Of a stretch of DNA of 64,000 nucleotides, positions 23,812 through 37,209 are shown piece by piece (within the stretch, counting starts at the first letter, position 1; each line of letters opens with the position of its first letter). The position numbers were made by a program, and so were the translations under genes. The notes under the pieces are model-generated. The model was not told the origin of the DNA. It saw only the letters and a program-made list of their open reading frames with translations, and ran no database searches. Source of the stretch: Gyromitra esculenta (lineage: Eukaryota > Ascomycota > Pezizomycetes > Pezizales > Discinaceae); NCBI GenBank assembly GCA_038503075.1, contig JBCAML010000013.1, positions 1,364,001 through 1,428,000 on the forward strand. The letters run 5' to 3'.

Positions 23812-24817
23812 ATGGACTCCATGAATCACCCAGAGGCCGCACAAGTTCTATCTCTAGCTTCCTCCCAGCAAACACTTTCACCCACGTCTAGAGAACGAAA
23901 ACGACGTCATTTCAAATGGCCAGTTCTATGTGCCTATTTGATCTACGATCTTGCTTCCCCAGTTTTCTCAGCAGCGGAAATAGACACCGTTTTCAGCCCA
24001 CCATCTCGATCCCCGACAGATGATACAGTGGGAGACTCATCCGATTTAACTCCACGAATGGACGCCCATTCGGGCAATGGATGGGGAAGTTTTTTAAATA
24101 GTAGGATGGAGCATATTACAAACCGTTCTCCCTCACAGAAACCTACAGCTATCTGCGTTGGAGAATACAGCTCTGCCTCTGTCGCACATCCTTGCCACGT
24201 TCATGGTGTCGGTCAAATATTTCATGGCTGGGAGGACCATCCATCGATCAAAAACTTCAAGCAGATGATAGCTTCAACCCCAGTCATCAAACCGTCTGGA
24301 AACGGCCCTGCTCAAATTCTTAAAGCTTACCTCGACGAATACAACGGAGACAGGTCTCCATTGGATGTCACTTGGGTCTTGAAGTTCTTGTTGATGCCTG
24401 TGAAAAAGGCTTTCGAGTCGAAAGAGAGATGGTGGGAATCCCAGGACTGGCAGGACCTCTGTAAGCCAAAAAGCATCTCGGAGAAAGAATTTCGACCTGT
24501 CGCTCTTGTGTGTATCAGGAACGACGGATTCCAAAAAGACGAGGTGGCAAGAAAATTAATCGAGTTTGGAAAGCTATTTTCTGTTGAGGTGATGCTTGTC
24601 TCAAGCCTTGGTTAGCTATAGTTGATGGTACTACTGAATTCGTCTAAGGCTTAATGTTTCCTCATTTCTATTTTTCGCTTAACTTTCAGCGATCTATTGG
24701 AGACGTTTCCTTTCCTTCAAAGTGTACCTGTACGTAGTAGAGCTCCTAGTGATCTCAGACCTGTTTTCCGCTTTGGTTCTATTTTCTATGGCTTTGCTCC
24801 TTTCCTTGGTCCTATAG
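23812..24817 (+). CDS. Hypothetical protein with C-terminal transmembrane segments
   Basis: Exon 1 (23812-24610) encodes a polar N-terminal region with Ser/Pro stretches, then a globular part (about residues 120-266). The frame appears to stop at 24615, but a GTTAGC donor at 24611, a GCTTAAC branch-like site and a TTTCAG acceptor define an intron 24611-24689. Splicing (phase 1) opens a second exon, 24690-24817, encoding YWRRFLSFKVYLYVVELLVI and then SALVLFSMALLLSLVL, i.e. one or two hydrophobic helices at the extreme C-terminus. The total is 308 residues. The gain of a coherent hydrophobic tail supports the intron. Family not recognised; a tail-anchored or membrane-associated protein is an inference. 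Confidence 0.65.
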
Positions 24818-27800
24818 GCTCTAAATGTCATTTACTTTTTATCTATCTGCCTATTAAATTTGCTCATTCGTTACCAGTACCAATCATGGTGAACAATTTC
24901 CGCGAACCCTCTCACTTGATTCGCATCCCGGTTGTTGAAGTTGGTCCGAATTTAGCCTAGCGCAAGAGTAACCTCTCTACCAAGCAGACGGTTGACATAA
25001 AGTAGCACTAGCCCGATCCGATTTGGCGCGAGACAACTGTTTCGCGTTACCTCGGCATTAAATAAAAATTAACCATTTGGAACATAACCCCGACGTGAAT
25101 CAAACATCCTGGGGAAAAGAGAGATGCCCATGATTTGAGTCATCAATATTTTCGTGCCCCAAAAACCCCCCAACGAAGATCCGAGGACTGACCTACGCGT
25201 AAGAAAATATGTGGTTCCAGTGACAAGCAAAACCTCGTTTATTCAACCGGACCTGCCGTTTCCCACGGTTCCGGGTTAACGTTGCACGGAACCACCAACT
25301 TAGAAAAAATGTATGACGAGTGATAATCTATGAAGCAATACGCTCTCTGTAGTGAGTCGTTCCCATTATGTACTCAGCCTCTGTTTCATTCGAAAAAGCA
25401 ACTAAATAGTTCCAGGCCACGATCGTCCGGCACCAGATAACCTTTGCCTTCGCAAGAGATCAGATTCTCAGCTGGGCTGCGCTCGTGGAGTTAAGACATA
25501 CGAATAGCACATGCAGCCTGGAATCTCGTTGCCGATTCAATCACCACAGACCGATACTGCCGTATGACCACATATGTACCATAATTGGATCGAAAACGTC
25601 CAAGCTCGATCGGCATCGTATAGAGCCGCGAGATCCGAAAACCAATATGTCTTTCGGGCCAGAGGATATATTATTTTTGTTGCGTCAGATGACGAATCAA
25701 CTGATCTCGAGAGTAGCATCATTGTCAGCAAGAGTCAAGTACTATGTTACCAATCGCGGATGACCGGAGGCCGTTTAAAGTGCAGTGCTTGTGACAACGT
25801 CTTTGCATCAACTTCGCCCTGTCCCATTTCTCCACCACCGCGGCCGATATACAAGCGCACTAACTGACATTGCGCTAGAGCCGCGAATGGAGGTATTCCG
25901 GACGTGGGTAATGCCAGAAAGTGTTTGTTTGTATAGGGACTCAAATCTAGTTGTCGCCACTGATGAGTTGCGACTGTATCAAAGTCCCTTGTTCGGCCTT
26001 ATCCTCCATGTTTAGTATACCCCGTTCCTAACCCTAGCCATGTTCATAAAGGTTTATCCCGAGGCACAATATGTGAATCATTAGCAAAGACGTTATCCAG
26101 ATAATAGTACTCGTCAGCCACGACAAAATATCTAAGCCTAACTGCCTAATTTAGGAATTAGATGGGGCTGACTTTATATATCAACGATTAGTATGTGATG
26201 AATGTCTATAGATAAGATTCAGCAAGGATAAGCTGCTCTCTTGTCTAGAACAAATGTTTACGAAGTTTTGTGGATGCTATAGCTATTGCTGGAGAGCCTA
26301 CGGTTTTATCTGTTAATAGCAAGTTAGTTTGTTATGTATCGCTTTGAGACACTCTGAACAGAATTCTTTTCAATCTGGATCTTAGGCTAACTTAAGCTTA
26401 CTATAGTATCTACGAATATTATGAGTTGATACGCATATCTTGATTTGATACATAAGATATATACAGGGTCTGAGGATTGGCATACATCTGTCACATAGAA
26501 AACCAATTATCTCTCCGGTAGGTATCATTTTATTTGCCCTATTTCTTAACTCCTTATTGTCGCTGAAACGCTGCAGCTGTATATGTTAAAAATATTGCCA
26601 CTAGCAAAAGTACACAGAATCTTCGCATCGCGCTTAGTGAGTTTCGAAGAAACCCAGGGAATTAAATGCTTACTGAGAAGAACGAAAATCTCCTAGCTGT
26701 ATGTCCTTTCGCATATTTAAGGACGGTTGAATTATTCAGTAAGCAGCCTAGCCACGAGATAGCTGAGTGTGTCCAAGTGTTCTGCGCCCCCACTTTCACC
26801 GGTGGGTCGCATAAAAATGCGACTTTTTGGTTTTCTTCCGAGAGATTACGCATTTTTCTGACCCGATTTTCTTGGGTCTAGCATAGCCTCAGATTTGTAT
26901 AACGATACTCGTTTCTGCATACAGTGATTTGAACAAAGCACTAAAGTCTAAAGAAACGTGCTCCCACATACATAAGAATGCTCAAAGCTTATTGTCCTCG
27001 AAACTTGAGTGAAATTTCTGCGTGTTTCGCATGCTAACTTAGCTACTATTCTCACCAGGATGCATACGTCTAATTCGATTCCCCTTTTCAGTATTAACAA
27101 GTACTTCATAGGTGAGCTCGAGTTCGTACTCGTATCAACGCATCTCACTATAGCTAACATCGGTCGATTATCGTATTCGCAAAGGCGATTTCTTAGCCCC
27201 GAGCTGAGCTCGAACTACCTAGCTATCTCTATCGTGCTATATGGTCCACTTTGGTTTCAAATCCTTTAGTTTAGATTAATATAACACCTAATGATCACTC
27301 TTTAATTAAGGAGCACAATGGGGAGGATTTCCAACTCGAACCCAAACTCTCAGCGCTTGACGTCATGCAGATTTAGCTACTAATGTTCACCTCATACCAT
27401 TACATTCCATTATCTACTGATTCATCAGGTGTCACTCGGCGTTGATTAGTCATTATAGCGCATACATTATGATCACCCTCTTATACCTACATTCAACAAT
27501 TAAGATATGCTATTCATCATCACTATGCTTAAAGATTTACTTCTAAAAGCCATCCCCAAACCTGACAAGTAGATTCATTAGCTGGAATCTCAACTAGACC
27601 AGAGTGTTGCCTTAGGCCATGATAAAATATCTAGGCCGCGGACCTGAACAAACCCGTTGATGGCTTAATTACATGTATGCAGGCGGATATTTGTGGCTTG
27701 GCGACAGAAGCGCTAGTGGCTGAAACTCGGGCGTAAGGATCCGCCATGCCACGGTAGACAGCTACGTGGCACAAAATTAACTATCCAAGTCGTTGTGTTA

Positions 27801-30296
27801 GTATTATTAAAGAGTGAGTTCTCACCGGGCAATAAACTTCAGTCATGTGTGATGATCAAACCGGCAGACAGGACGATCACTCATCTGCCTAGCTATAGAT
27901 GAAGCGATCCACGTTAACCCTAACTCAAATGTATAACCTTAAAGAGAACGGTTATAGAATGCTCCACGCCTTTGAACGAGAACTAGCTTCATGCATGGTT
28001 ATTCTCCCAATGGGTTATTTGGTGGTATGTAGCTATGCACCATTATCCCACAGGGCCAAATAAACATGGCATATCCCAATAATAGGGCGCCATAGGAATA
28101 TCCCATGTATGTTAGATATGGTGGTCTACTGCGGCTGTCATGCGAAGCTTACCTGGTCAAATACACGTACTTTACCGGAATGGGCACAGCCGAGTCAGGT
28201 GAGGCGAGGCAAATCAGATCACCGGCAATCGAGGCGAAGAGATTTGCACACAGCGATTCGACCGACGATAAAATTTCCCTGTACGATCAATTTAGCGAGC
28301 TGTGTGGTTGGAATGAATATCCTATTGTTGCCGGGAAGCGATAAGCGAGCCAATAGATTTATGCGGGACACAGTAAAGGTAAACTAAAAACAGCGCTACA
28401 ACAGCTGCTTAGCTTGAAACAAACGGCATCTTTGCTGGGACTTGGTGTACGGTGTACCAGTTTGTTCCCGAGAAGCTTATGGAGTCTACATGCGTCGAGT
28501 GATAATATATGCATCGGGCCACCAACTCTCTTTCTAGGGCGCATCGGATATTTGAAGGCTGGAGTTTCAGTAAGCGAGAATACCGACTCTGGGCTCCGAG
28601 GTGCAACTGGAATCGTCAAGAGAACTCCGTAGTACGCCCTGTGGACACACCATGAAGCTCGAAGATGTTGGGATGAGCAAGGTTACCCTGTCACGAGAAT
28701 ATAGTGATTGGACGCCTCGCCCAGAAATTCGCAACAGGGCGCGTGGTCACAATCCGTTTCTAATGATCGACGGGACCCGATAAATGCGAACCTTGACGCC
28801 CAACATGAGAACCAGCAACCTGAAAATGAGAAGGCACATCAAGCTGCCCCCAACTTGTCACGCGCTGTGATGGTGGGGGCGATTCTGTACCGTGAGATAC
28901 AAGCCGTTGCCAAGAGATATATGTCGCTTGCTAAGCTGCATATGGCAACTCAAAACACTATACCAGGGGTCCCGGGCTGAGGACATCGGCCCATCAGACG
29001 TATCTTTAACTGGTATAGTCAATTTGCCCTGTAAACCACACTTTCCGTATCGACCGGTATTTCATCGTTCCCCACAGTACTACGTATGCAGATACAGATA
29101 CAGGTATCAAACTATAGGCGCAAATCCCCGGATTTCAGTTCCTGTTATCTTAAATGGTTTGTTCTAGTGTAAGGGACCATAGGCGCTGAGAACAATATCC
29201 AAATAGCCCCCTGTACCTATGGTGGGTACCGTTGGATAATCTTAAATTCCAGAGTAATATGGGAATTTGGTCCGCCACTTTGGGCTTTGCAGGGTGTAAA
29301 TTATGGAGGCGTATATACGTATAGGAAGGCGATTCCAAATACATTGAGGTTGTTTTGTGGTTTCCGCAACCCGTTCCACCAAATACGTTAACGATCTACC
29401 CACTACATAATTCTCACGACAGATTATCTAGTTGAGGTAGTTAGTTGCCTTGGGTGGCGGCAAATATCAGGGCAGAGGCACACTCTTTCGCAATAGCATT
29501 AAGAATTGTGCGTTTCGTTATGTCCAAGTACATAGTACAAATTGCAGTTAAAATATATTCTACAAGTGAGTGCTTTGCTAAGTAAGGTTTGCGAATAATC
29601 GCTATAGCAGTCCCTCTGCCTCTCGAAAATTCCACGATGCCCAGTAAATGCCTCAGAAATGAAATGTTTGCAGGTTGGCCCTGTTGGGGCGAGTCAGGGC
29701 GATTACAGCACGAGTGATAGTTGGTGAAAATTCCCTCAAACCAGGATGACCTACCTACATCATGACACGTTCCTAGGGCTCAAACTGCACGAAGTTACAA
29801 ATAGTGGTCCCCAGGGGAAATCGCCTGTTTATGACGTAACCTCGGTGATTTTTTCCGAAACTACATGTAAGCTCTGCTCGAAGAAAGGTGGGGTATACTG
29901 GTAGTCCGCTGTTGAGTGCGCACGCGACCAGTTTAAACTTTGTCTGGGTGTACTTGTGATACCTATCTCGGTAAGGCATCTTTATCGTTTGTGTGGGGGA
30001 GCTGCTGTAGAGTATCAACAGATTCTGACTTGCGAATGTTATATTATTCCTTTTTGGGTAACGCAACTTGGCGAATCTTTTGGGTACACCTCTGCTAACC
30101 TGGTTTCAACACTCGGTAAACCATGTGGGTTTGCGGGGTAACATCCGATTATCCATCCACGTGGAGATCTCCGTACTATTTAACCGAGTAATTTCCGACG
30201 AGAAGCAAATTTGAATCTCAAAAAAAGCATCCTCTGCAAGTTGGAAATTCAAAGAGTACATACTCCGATTCTCGCCCGTGATCCCGACCCCCCAAA
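24818..30296. other. Long region without a supported gene
   Basis: Mostly AT-rich with some GC-balanced patches (25450-26000, 28100-29170). Frames such as 28105-28344 and 28708-28980 have protein-like composition but no motif, start context or splice pattern I can defend. TACATGTA octamers occur at 27670-27677 and 29861-29868. Confidence 0.45.
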
Positions 30297-31587
30297 ATGG
30301 CTACTGATCCTTCTGAGTTGCAGGTAAAGTTTTGCCTCCCCCCCGCACTTTCCCTAGTTTACCAGTTTTATTCAAGTCTCAAACACTCACCGTGTTTCGT
30401 CGTGAGAAAAAATATCTAAAATAAGTTATACTACATATACTCTCTTCCTACTGCTAATAATCTTGCTATAACCGCAGTTTGAATCTACCCCCGCCATCGT
30501 AACCCCCTCGGCGAAAGAGATTAAGGATGGTAAACTGAGCCCCCAAAATTTAGAGATTGCTATTCGCAGTCTGCATAGAGATGGCATGGTAGTAGTTAGG
30601 GATGTGATCGAGCACTCAGAGCTTGATTTTCTGAATCAACGGATGCTTAAAGATGCCCACAAGCTTGCAGACAGGGGAGAAAATAGCCCATTCAACTACA
30701 ACAAGGGGTAATCTTACTAGTGCCAAATTTAAGATTTTTTAACCCAATTCTAAGTTTTTATGACTACAGAAACATCCAACAGAATCCCCCACCCACTTTG
30801 GCGTATTTCGATCCCTCTATTTTTTTGAGTAGGTATTTCCTCGCCTAAGGGTGTAGATTAGAAATCAATCGATCAGCAGAGGGATAACTTTAAAATCTAG
30901 ACTCAATTGCGATCCAAATTTCATCGACCCACCTTGGCCCGAATCCAAAGTGGACATTCTGTTCTGGTAACACTGCTCTCCCACCTACTGCCGATTCTCC
31001 TCCCGAGTCGCAGCCTATCCACTCTGATGCGGATTTCAACCACCCGGACCATCCATTCGCGCTTGTTGTTAATGTCCCACTCGTCACGATGACGCCCGAA
31101 AACGGGTCCACTGAGGTCTGGCTTGGAACTCATAACAATTCTGGCCTGCACGTACAAGAAGGCAGACACGGTGAGCGGGCCAGTGGGAGGATAAAGTTGG
31201 ATTTGTTGGAACAACAACGCAAGTTCCGACCCCCATCACAGCCACTCGTCACCAAGGGATCGATCATTCTGCGTGACTTGAGACTATGGCATGGTGGAAA
31301 GCCTAATTTGTCAAAGGACCCTCGGGTGATGTTGGCTATGAGTAAGCCTTCCTCTTGCTCAGACTAGATTGGGCACCCAACGCTGAAGTTTTTTGCCTGT
31401 AGTTCATTTTGCTCCCTGGTATCGGAATCCAATGAGACTGGAGCTTTCAGAAGACGTTAAGGGTATTGTGGCTGCGCACGGCAGAGAATTGGAGATACCC
31501 ATTGAATGGGCGCCAGAGACCCAGGTGGAGAAGAATTACCTTGAAAATGGCTTCGGTAATAGTTACTTCTTCGATCAGCTAGCATAA
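30297..31587 (+). CDS. Phytanoyl-CoA dioxygenase (PhyH)-family Fe(II)/2-oxoglutarate enzyme
   Basis: Five exons (30297-30323, 30478-30707, 30770-30828, 30901-31341, 31403-31587) give 313 residues with consistent phases. The double-stranded beta-helix iron ligands are visible as H146-S-D148 in QPIHSDADFNHP and H236 in LRLWHGG. R247 in the following KDPRVML is placed to bind 2-oxoglutarate. The block GNTALPP, HPFALVVNVPLVTMTPENGS and the HFAPWYR tail match fungal PhyH-like proteins of usual length, which hydroxylate small molecules or acyl chains. The substrate cannot be told. It stands alone, flanked by AT-rich DNA, so there is no cluster context. All introns are short GT-AG introns. Confidence 0.85.
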
Positions 31588-33600
31588 GGGAACTCAAGTT
31601 GCCGGGAATTTCAGTGTGGAAATGATAACAGATAACGATGATGGATTGTATTTATCGAGTTTACCGTGTTTTTAACATGCGATAGTAAATTTTATAGCAT
31701 ATTATTTATACTGTTATCCTCACCTAATGGAAACTCGGACTAGAAATATTACTATTTTGTTGATGATGATCAGTACATGCACATATACAGCATTTATTTA
31801 TTATTTCGTTCGGCACATCCAACCGTAGGTAAGTTACGTATACTCCACATGCGCAACATTCTACCACCAAGGAAAAGGAACCCTGGTAGAAGAAACTGGG
31901 GAGTCTAGTAGTGTACGTAACCTAGCTATATCAATGGTAGAAAGTTTTAGATTTCAAGAGATCCAAGCGCTTGTAGAAAATCCCGATTAGGCAGTTTGGC
32001 CGTGCGTGGCACCAAAAAGCTCGACGGTGGGAGGAATAAGGGGTCTGTAGAGACGGAGGGGTCCTAAGATGGAAAATGTTGCGAGAATTTTGAACTATAG
32101 TGAGTGGATATATGAGAAAGCATCAATTGTAGAAGGAAAAGTGGAGTTGATTGATAAACTACTCGATAAGTACATTCATCAAGTATCACTCGGATGAAAT
32201 CGAGTCTTGTGTTACGTCATATCACTAACCACCTCTTATGACTACATGTAGGCTTACGGTACTACAACGTGCCCAATAACGATGCGGATAAAATAAGGGT
32301 AGCAAGATAGTCATTTCATATCTTTCTGTGAAGCCAAATTCGTCAGCTATAGTTACGGATCGTGCTATTCGCTCAAAGAGCGAAGGAAATTTTAGCTATT
32401 AGCAGAGCAACGTGCAGCGTGGCACTACTGGACTCACGATAACAAAGACTTCCTAGCTATGTCACTTTCCAACAAAATGGATTACTTCCGATTCTCTTAG
32501 CAGATTTTTAATCACTATCACGATCCCATCGAGGGACCCAGTAAATTGTGGCCTAGGCCCTCAACGTACATTCCATAGTGAGTTTTCTCCGAGCGATTCA
32601 TTACGGCCTTCAGGGCCATCCTTGCTATTAGTTCACCGGCGCCCGTAGAGTAATAGCGAACTTTGCAGGTTTATCACGAGCTACGTTACGGGTTGCGTCT
32701 CCGACTGGAGATCTTGCATCAGCCATCATTTTTTCTAAGCCTAACATCGTACGAGTTTGATTTCGACAACGCCAAACTTACCATTCTAGCGGAACCATCG
32801 ACATATGAGCTATATAAAAGAGAAAGCAAGTACTTTCCTTACTTGCCGGTACCTAAAGAGGATAGTCGAGGGGTCTAATAGACTTATTCCACATATTGCA
32901 AGCTCGTGCACTTTCGATTTGTGAGATTTTCCTTGTCCCATGATATCCTAGGTGCTGTAGAACGTGAGTATCTAATCATCGGGATTTAGAGGCTGTTACT
33001 GAAGATCTTATCCTGAAGTAAGAACACCAAACAAGTGGCGGGGCCGCCGCGGAGTTGCTACAACAGCGAACTGTAAGATGTATATCTCAAGACGCTAGCA
33101 CAATAATCAAATGCCATGCATATCCATACCATAACGGGTGTATTCACGAGCTGCGACGGACCGGTTATTGCTGAAAATTTTTGGTCATGAGATATGTTCG
33201 ATAGTAAAGGAAAACCAACTAATCTGAATGACAGAGTAGTACTAGCTAACAATGGTGCCGGCGCCAGGAGGGATCCGACGACAGCGGTAGGAACTACAAA
33301 TCGTGTTACTAGCATTGGATGACAAGAGATAGTCAGATGTAGGATGTTGGGGAAAACAATTTCCGCGGCACGCGGTCCCGGTGATGGTAATGCGCATGGC
33401 GGACCTAGCATCGAGATTCCAGCGACCTCGATCTATTTTTAGGGCGTAGAGTGGCTGTAAATTATAGTACTGGAGAGTTGTAGAAACCCCGGGCCGGCCA
33501 GTCTCCTGTCCGTTTCATGTGTATTTTTTACTAGGCCGGGCCAGTAGATAGATTTAACAGTAGTGGTTATTTTTTTCAAGTAATTACGAAATAAAATATT
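31588..33600. other. Gene-free flank
   Basis: No supported gene. The frames at 32663-32878 and 33058-33411 carry no recognised motif. One TACATGTA octamer at 32243-32250. GC content drops to the right. Confidence 0.45.
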
Positions 33601-35945
33601 CAGCTATATCGCTAGCGAATTTTACTTGAGACCAGGCTACTATCTTTTGACCGCAGTGCATGGATGCATCCTGTATATGGTAGTATTCTAAATATGTCAG
33701 ATGTAAGTTTCATGTTTTCTGGAAGTGAGTAACTAACTTTGAACCCGCACTTAAATAAATGACAGGTAATCAATGCCCGAAAAATAGAACATTTTGACAG
33801 ATGGTTCAGCATATGGGTGCAAGTTGGTATATTTTTGTAGCTTTGAGTATGCTGGATGTTTGACAAGATAGCTTTAAATTAAAGTTGAGATAAATAATGC
33901 AAAATGAGGCTGATTGTGTATTAAACCTACCAAAGTAATAAACATGTAGTAGAGATAACGGCAGGAGAGTAGACACTGTTCGATAATAGACAGGAAGCAA
34001 AACTTGACAGAGAACTATTGAAAGATATAAAGCTATAAATAAGGTACTGATATGTTGACTTTTGTTATAGTTTTCTTGTAGTCATATATTCTATGATTAA
34101 TGCTTCTGAAATTTTTGCCAAATAGAACTAATTTTAAATTCATTCTCATTTTTTGCTGCTATTGGCTGTTGTTATATACAATTAACTGCATATATGAGAT
34201 TGAACTCGAAACTAGCCTGGCTTCTGTCAAACATAAAACAATGATAACTGGCAGTCTATTATTTTTTTGTATTTATTTCAAGATAAACAATTAAATAACT
34301 TGAATATTATCAATAGATATGTTGCTTGCAAACCACAGTTTAGTTGTTACAGAAAATAGAATTTAGAGTTAAAATATTTATATGTTACTAATAAAAAATT
34401 TAGTTTGTAAACATGAATAAAATGGTTAAAACTATAACTAGCATAGTACTACTACCTTTAAATAAAATAAAAATAGAAATATAACTATTGTTAATACTAG
34501 ACAATAGATTACAGAATTATATACCAGTACTAACTTATAGTAATAAACATTTATTTTTCTCAATTTGTTATAAAATGCCAAGGTTTTATTTAAAATCTAG
34601 TTACATGTTAAATGATTACAAAGCAAACTCTTTAGGACTCAACTGATAATTACTTCTACAACTAAAAGATTTTAACTCATTCTATTTTGTTATAACTTTT
34701 AGATTCTTTGGCTGCATTGTATGTCTAAACAGGTTAAAATTATCAAAAAAAAGCTGCCTATTATTACATGCAAGGTGTTCAGCACGTTTAAGGTTACTAA
34801 GTAGTGTACAAATAGTTGAAGGCAATGGTACATGCACAAATAAATTGAGACTGGTATTACAAAAAATATATTCCTTACTTGTTGTTTAATATCTTTTCTC
34901 CAATTCCACTCTGCTAAAACTTTAAAATAGCTAGTATTTTCATGTATATCATAGTTATACCGATTATTTAAATTCCAACTAGTTTATTGCTTTTTTTGTA
35001 CTATTTTGCTTCACTGCATGTAATTTTATAAATTTAAAAAAGAAATATATTAAGGATTTTTAATTTTTAAGAATAAAATTTGAAGATAAACCAATCACAG
35101 AATTTTATTTTAATGAGTACTGCAAGTAAATGGTAAACTAAAACTGAAGTATTTTGTGACATATTGGTGACAGGTTTTATTTTGAGTTCAATAACTAAAA
35201 AGGCCAGTATTCCCATATATTGATGTTAATTATTTGATTACTATTGATTTTATATGTATAAAGATTAAATTGTAATGGGTGTTAGTAAACATATAATTAT
35301 AATAATTTTACAATGTTAAAAAACTATATCTAGTTATTTTACTGTCACGCAATGTATTATAAAATTTGAATGGTTTCATAATAATTAATTGTTTAACTTT
35401 GTTTTACTATGAATTACTATGATACATGATTTCACTTATTATGTAAAATATGTTGTTGCAAATAGTAAACTAATTTACTATTTAATATTATAATCAATTT
35501 TCTTTATACATTGATAAAACTAATGAGCCCAAATAAGAGTTAAGATTTATATTTTCTTTACCACTTTGCAATTAATTAAACTGTAATTTTACCTCTATGT
35601 AAGCTAATCTACCTTTATTGCAGGATGTAGATCTACTAGCTTCATATATTATATTTACCTGACTTGATATGTATTTTTTAAAAAATATGTACAAAATTAG
35701 ACTAGTAATTGCAAGATGGTTATTTGTTTTCAGTTACCAAAACCAAATAATATGTAATATCTTGTATTGTTACATTATTAATCAATTGTACTACATGGTA
35801 CAGTTTTAAACTAGCTCATTATTTGATTGTTTTATGGTTATAATAGTTGAAACAATTGTATATAATGCAAGTAAGCACTAACACAGTTGCAGTTAAAATA
35901 AGCGGTATTTAATTGTCTAACTTAATTAGGATATCATTTCCGAAG
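33600..35945. other. Extremely AT-rich block
   Basis: About 2.3 kb visibly poorer in GC than the rest of the window, with runs of TTTAAA, TTATAA and ATTTT on both strands and no coding content beyond chance. The change in composition is fairly abrupt near 33.6 kb and again near 35.95 kb, where GC-balanced sequence resumes. It may be an AT-rich isochore, a strongly mutated repeat or an insertion of foreign composition. Confidence 0.6.
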
Positions 35946-36650
35946 AGTCTGACACTTCATAAAAGTATATGTTTCTCACGGTTGGGTCCCTCGTTAAGCC
36001 CTTCAGTATCCCTGAAGGTGAGCAGTGCTACTTAATGAGGTATCAACGCGTTCAAAGAGTGCAGCGTTTCTACAGGTTCTACAAAGGGTCTATCTCCAGG
36101 CGAGATAAGTGCAGCGAGGTGGACAGCGACAGCGAGGGCTCTGAGATAGAACCGAGATAGTATTTCCGACGAGTACAGGAGAAGGTAAACGAGAACGTTG
36201 CTTAAGGAAAGAAGAAGAAGAGAAAACAAAGACAACTAAAATCCTTCCTTAAATACCCCGCTTTTCGGTAGCACCAACAACAACCCGACAACAGCCGAAA
36301 CACAAAGCCATTATTAAAACATAACCGAACAACAAAGAAATTATACAACCATCCGAACCACAACTCCTTCCCTAAGTCAATCCGTGAAAATGTTTTAGTT
36401 GGTAATAGTACCACTAAAATGTGAATCATTTAGCACTTTGTATTTAATAATAGTGTATACTGATTATAATAATGACATTAATGGTTAAAATAAGCGGTAA
36501 TAGATTGTATAACTTATTTAGTGCATGATCACTGGAGAATCTGATAGCTCGTAATAACAAATGTCTTAGTTAGTCACAGCACAGCCACAATGAGATACTT
36601 CCGGCGCTTAATTTTAATAATAATGTATACTCATCATAACAACAAAATAG
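35885..36650. repeat. Diverged direct repeats around GTTAAAATAAGCGGTA
   Basis: The stretch at 35889-35950 (GTTAAAATAAGCGGTA..ATTGT.TAACTTA.TTAG, then AGA.TCTGA) recurs at 36484-36545. The sequence just upstream of the second copy (TTTAATAATA.TGTATACT) recurs again near 36612-36635. Copies are roughly 70% alike by eye. The GC-balanced stretch between them (35960-36240) could be a relic of a terminal repeat, but no matching partner or target duplication was found. Confidence 0.4.
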
Positions 36651-36808
36651 GGGGCCTGAAAGTCTCATAAAAGCACTACATCCTTCTTTTACTGTCTGTT
36701 AAATCCACTTGCTTAACATTCTCCGGTCTTATATTCCCAGTGCTTTTTACCACCTTATTACATTTCCGCTGTTCTGTTTCTTTTATTGCAATCCTCTTTG
36801 TTAGCAGC

Positions 36809-37209
36809 ATGCCAGCTATATTCCACCGAGATTCTGTTGCTCCTGATCCATCAACTTCCGGTAATAGTAGTGGTAAAAACAACACTCCTGATATCATTCT
36901 TGGAGTTGCTAGTGTAGTTGTCGCAATATTGGCGCTTTTTAAAACTTGGAAATGTTGGAAAAGCAAAAAGGTAGCAACAGTAGGTTTCCACCATCTAATA
37001 CTTTATACAGTTTACACATTTGTCTTTTGCTTACTCTTTTGCTACTTTTACAGGAGCCTTCCAATACCATAGGCCTTACTGACCTCAGCATTCAACCTAC
37101 TGGCAATATGGATATCACCACTGCTCAAAACCCAGCTACCATGACTACCAACACTCAACCAGTGCACTTGGAGGGCAACCATCATTTGGACAGGAGATCT
37201 ACTATGTGA
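36809..37209 (+). CDS. Small single-pass membrane protein
   Basis: Two exons, 36809-36970 and 37054-37209, joined by an 83-nt GT-AG intron in phase 0, give 105 residues. A short polar N-terminus rich in Ser/Asn is followed by one hydrophobic helix (TPDIILGVASVVVAILALF, about residues 29-47). Then come a basic KTWKCWKSKK stop-transfer stretch and a polar Thr/Asn/Pro-rich tail. Topology would place the basic tail in the cytosol. I have the impression of similar short fungal membrane proteins, but name no family. It lies at the edge of the AT-rich block. Confidence 0.55.

Noticed and set aside
28105..29170. Cluster of medium plus-strand frames
   Set aside because: Overlapping frames with no consistent splice model, motif or start; not reported as a gene.
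35960..36240. Possible solo LTR starting TGTTTCTCACGG
   Set aside because: No matching CA end, partner copy or target duplication could be found.
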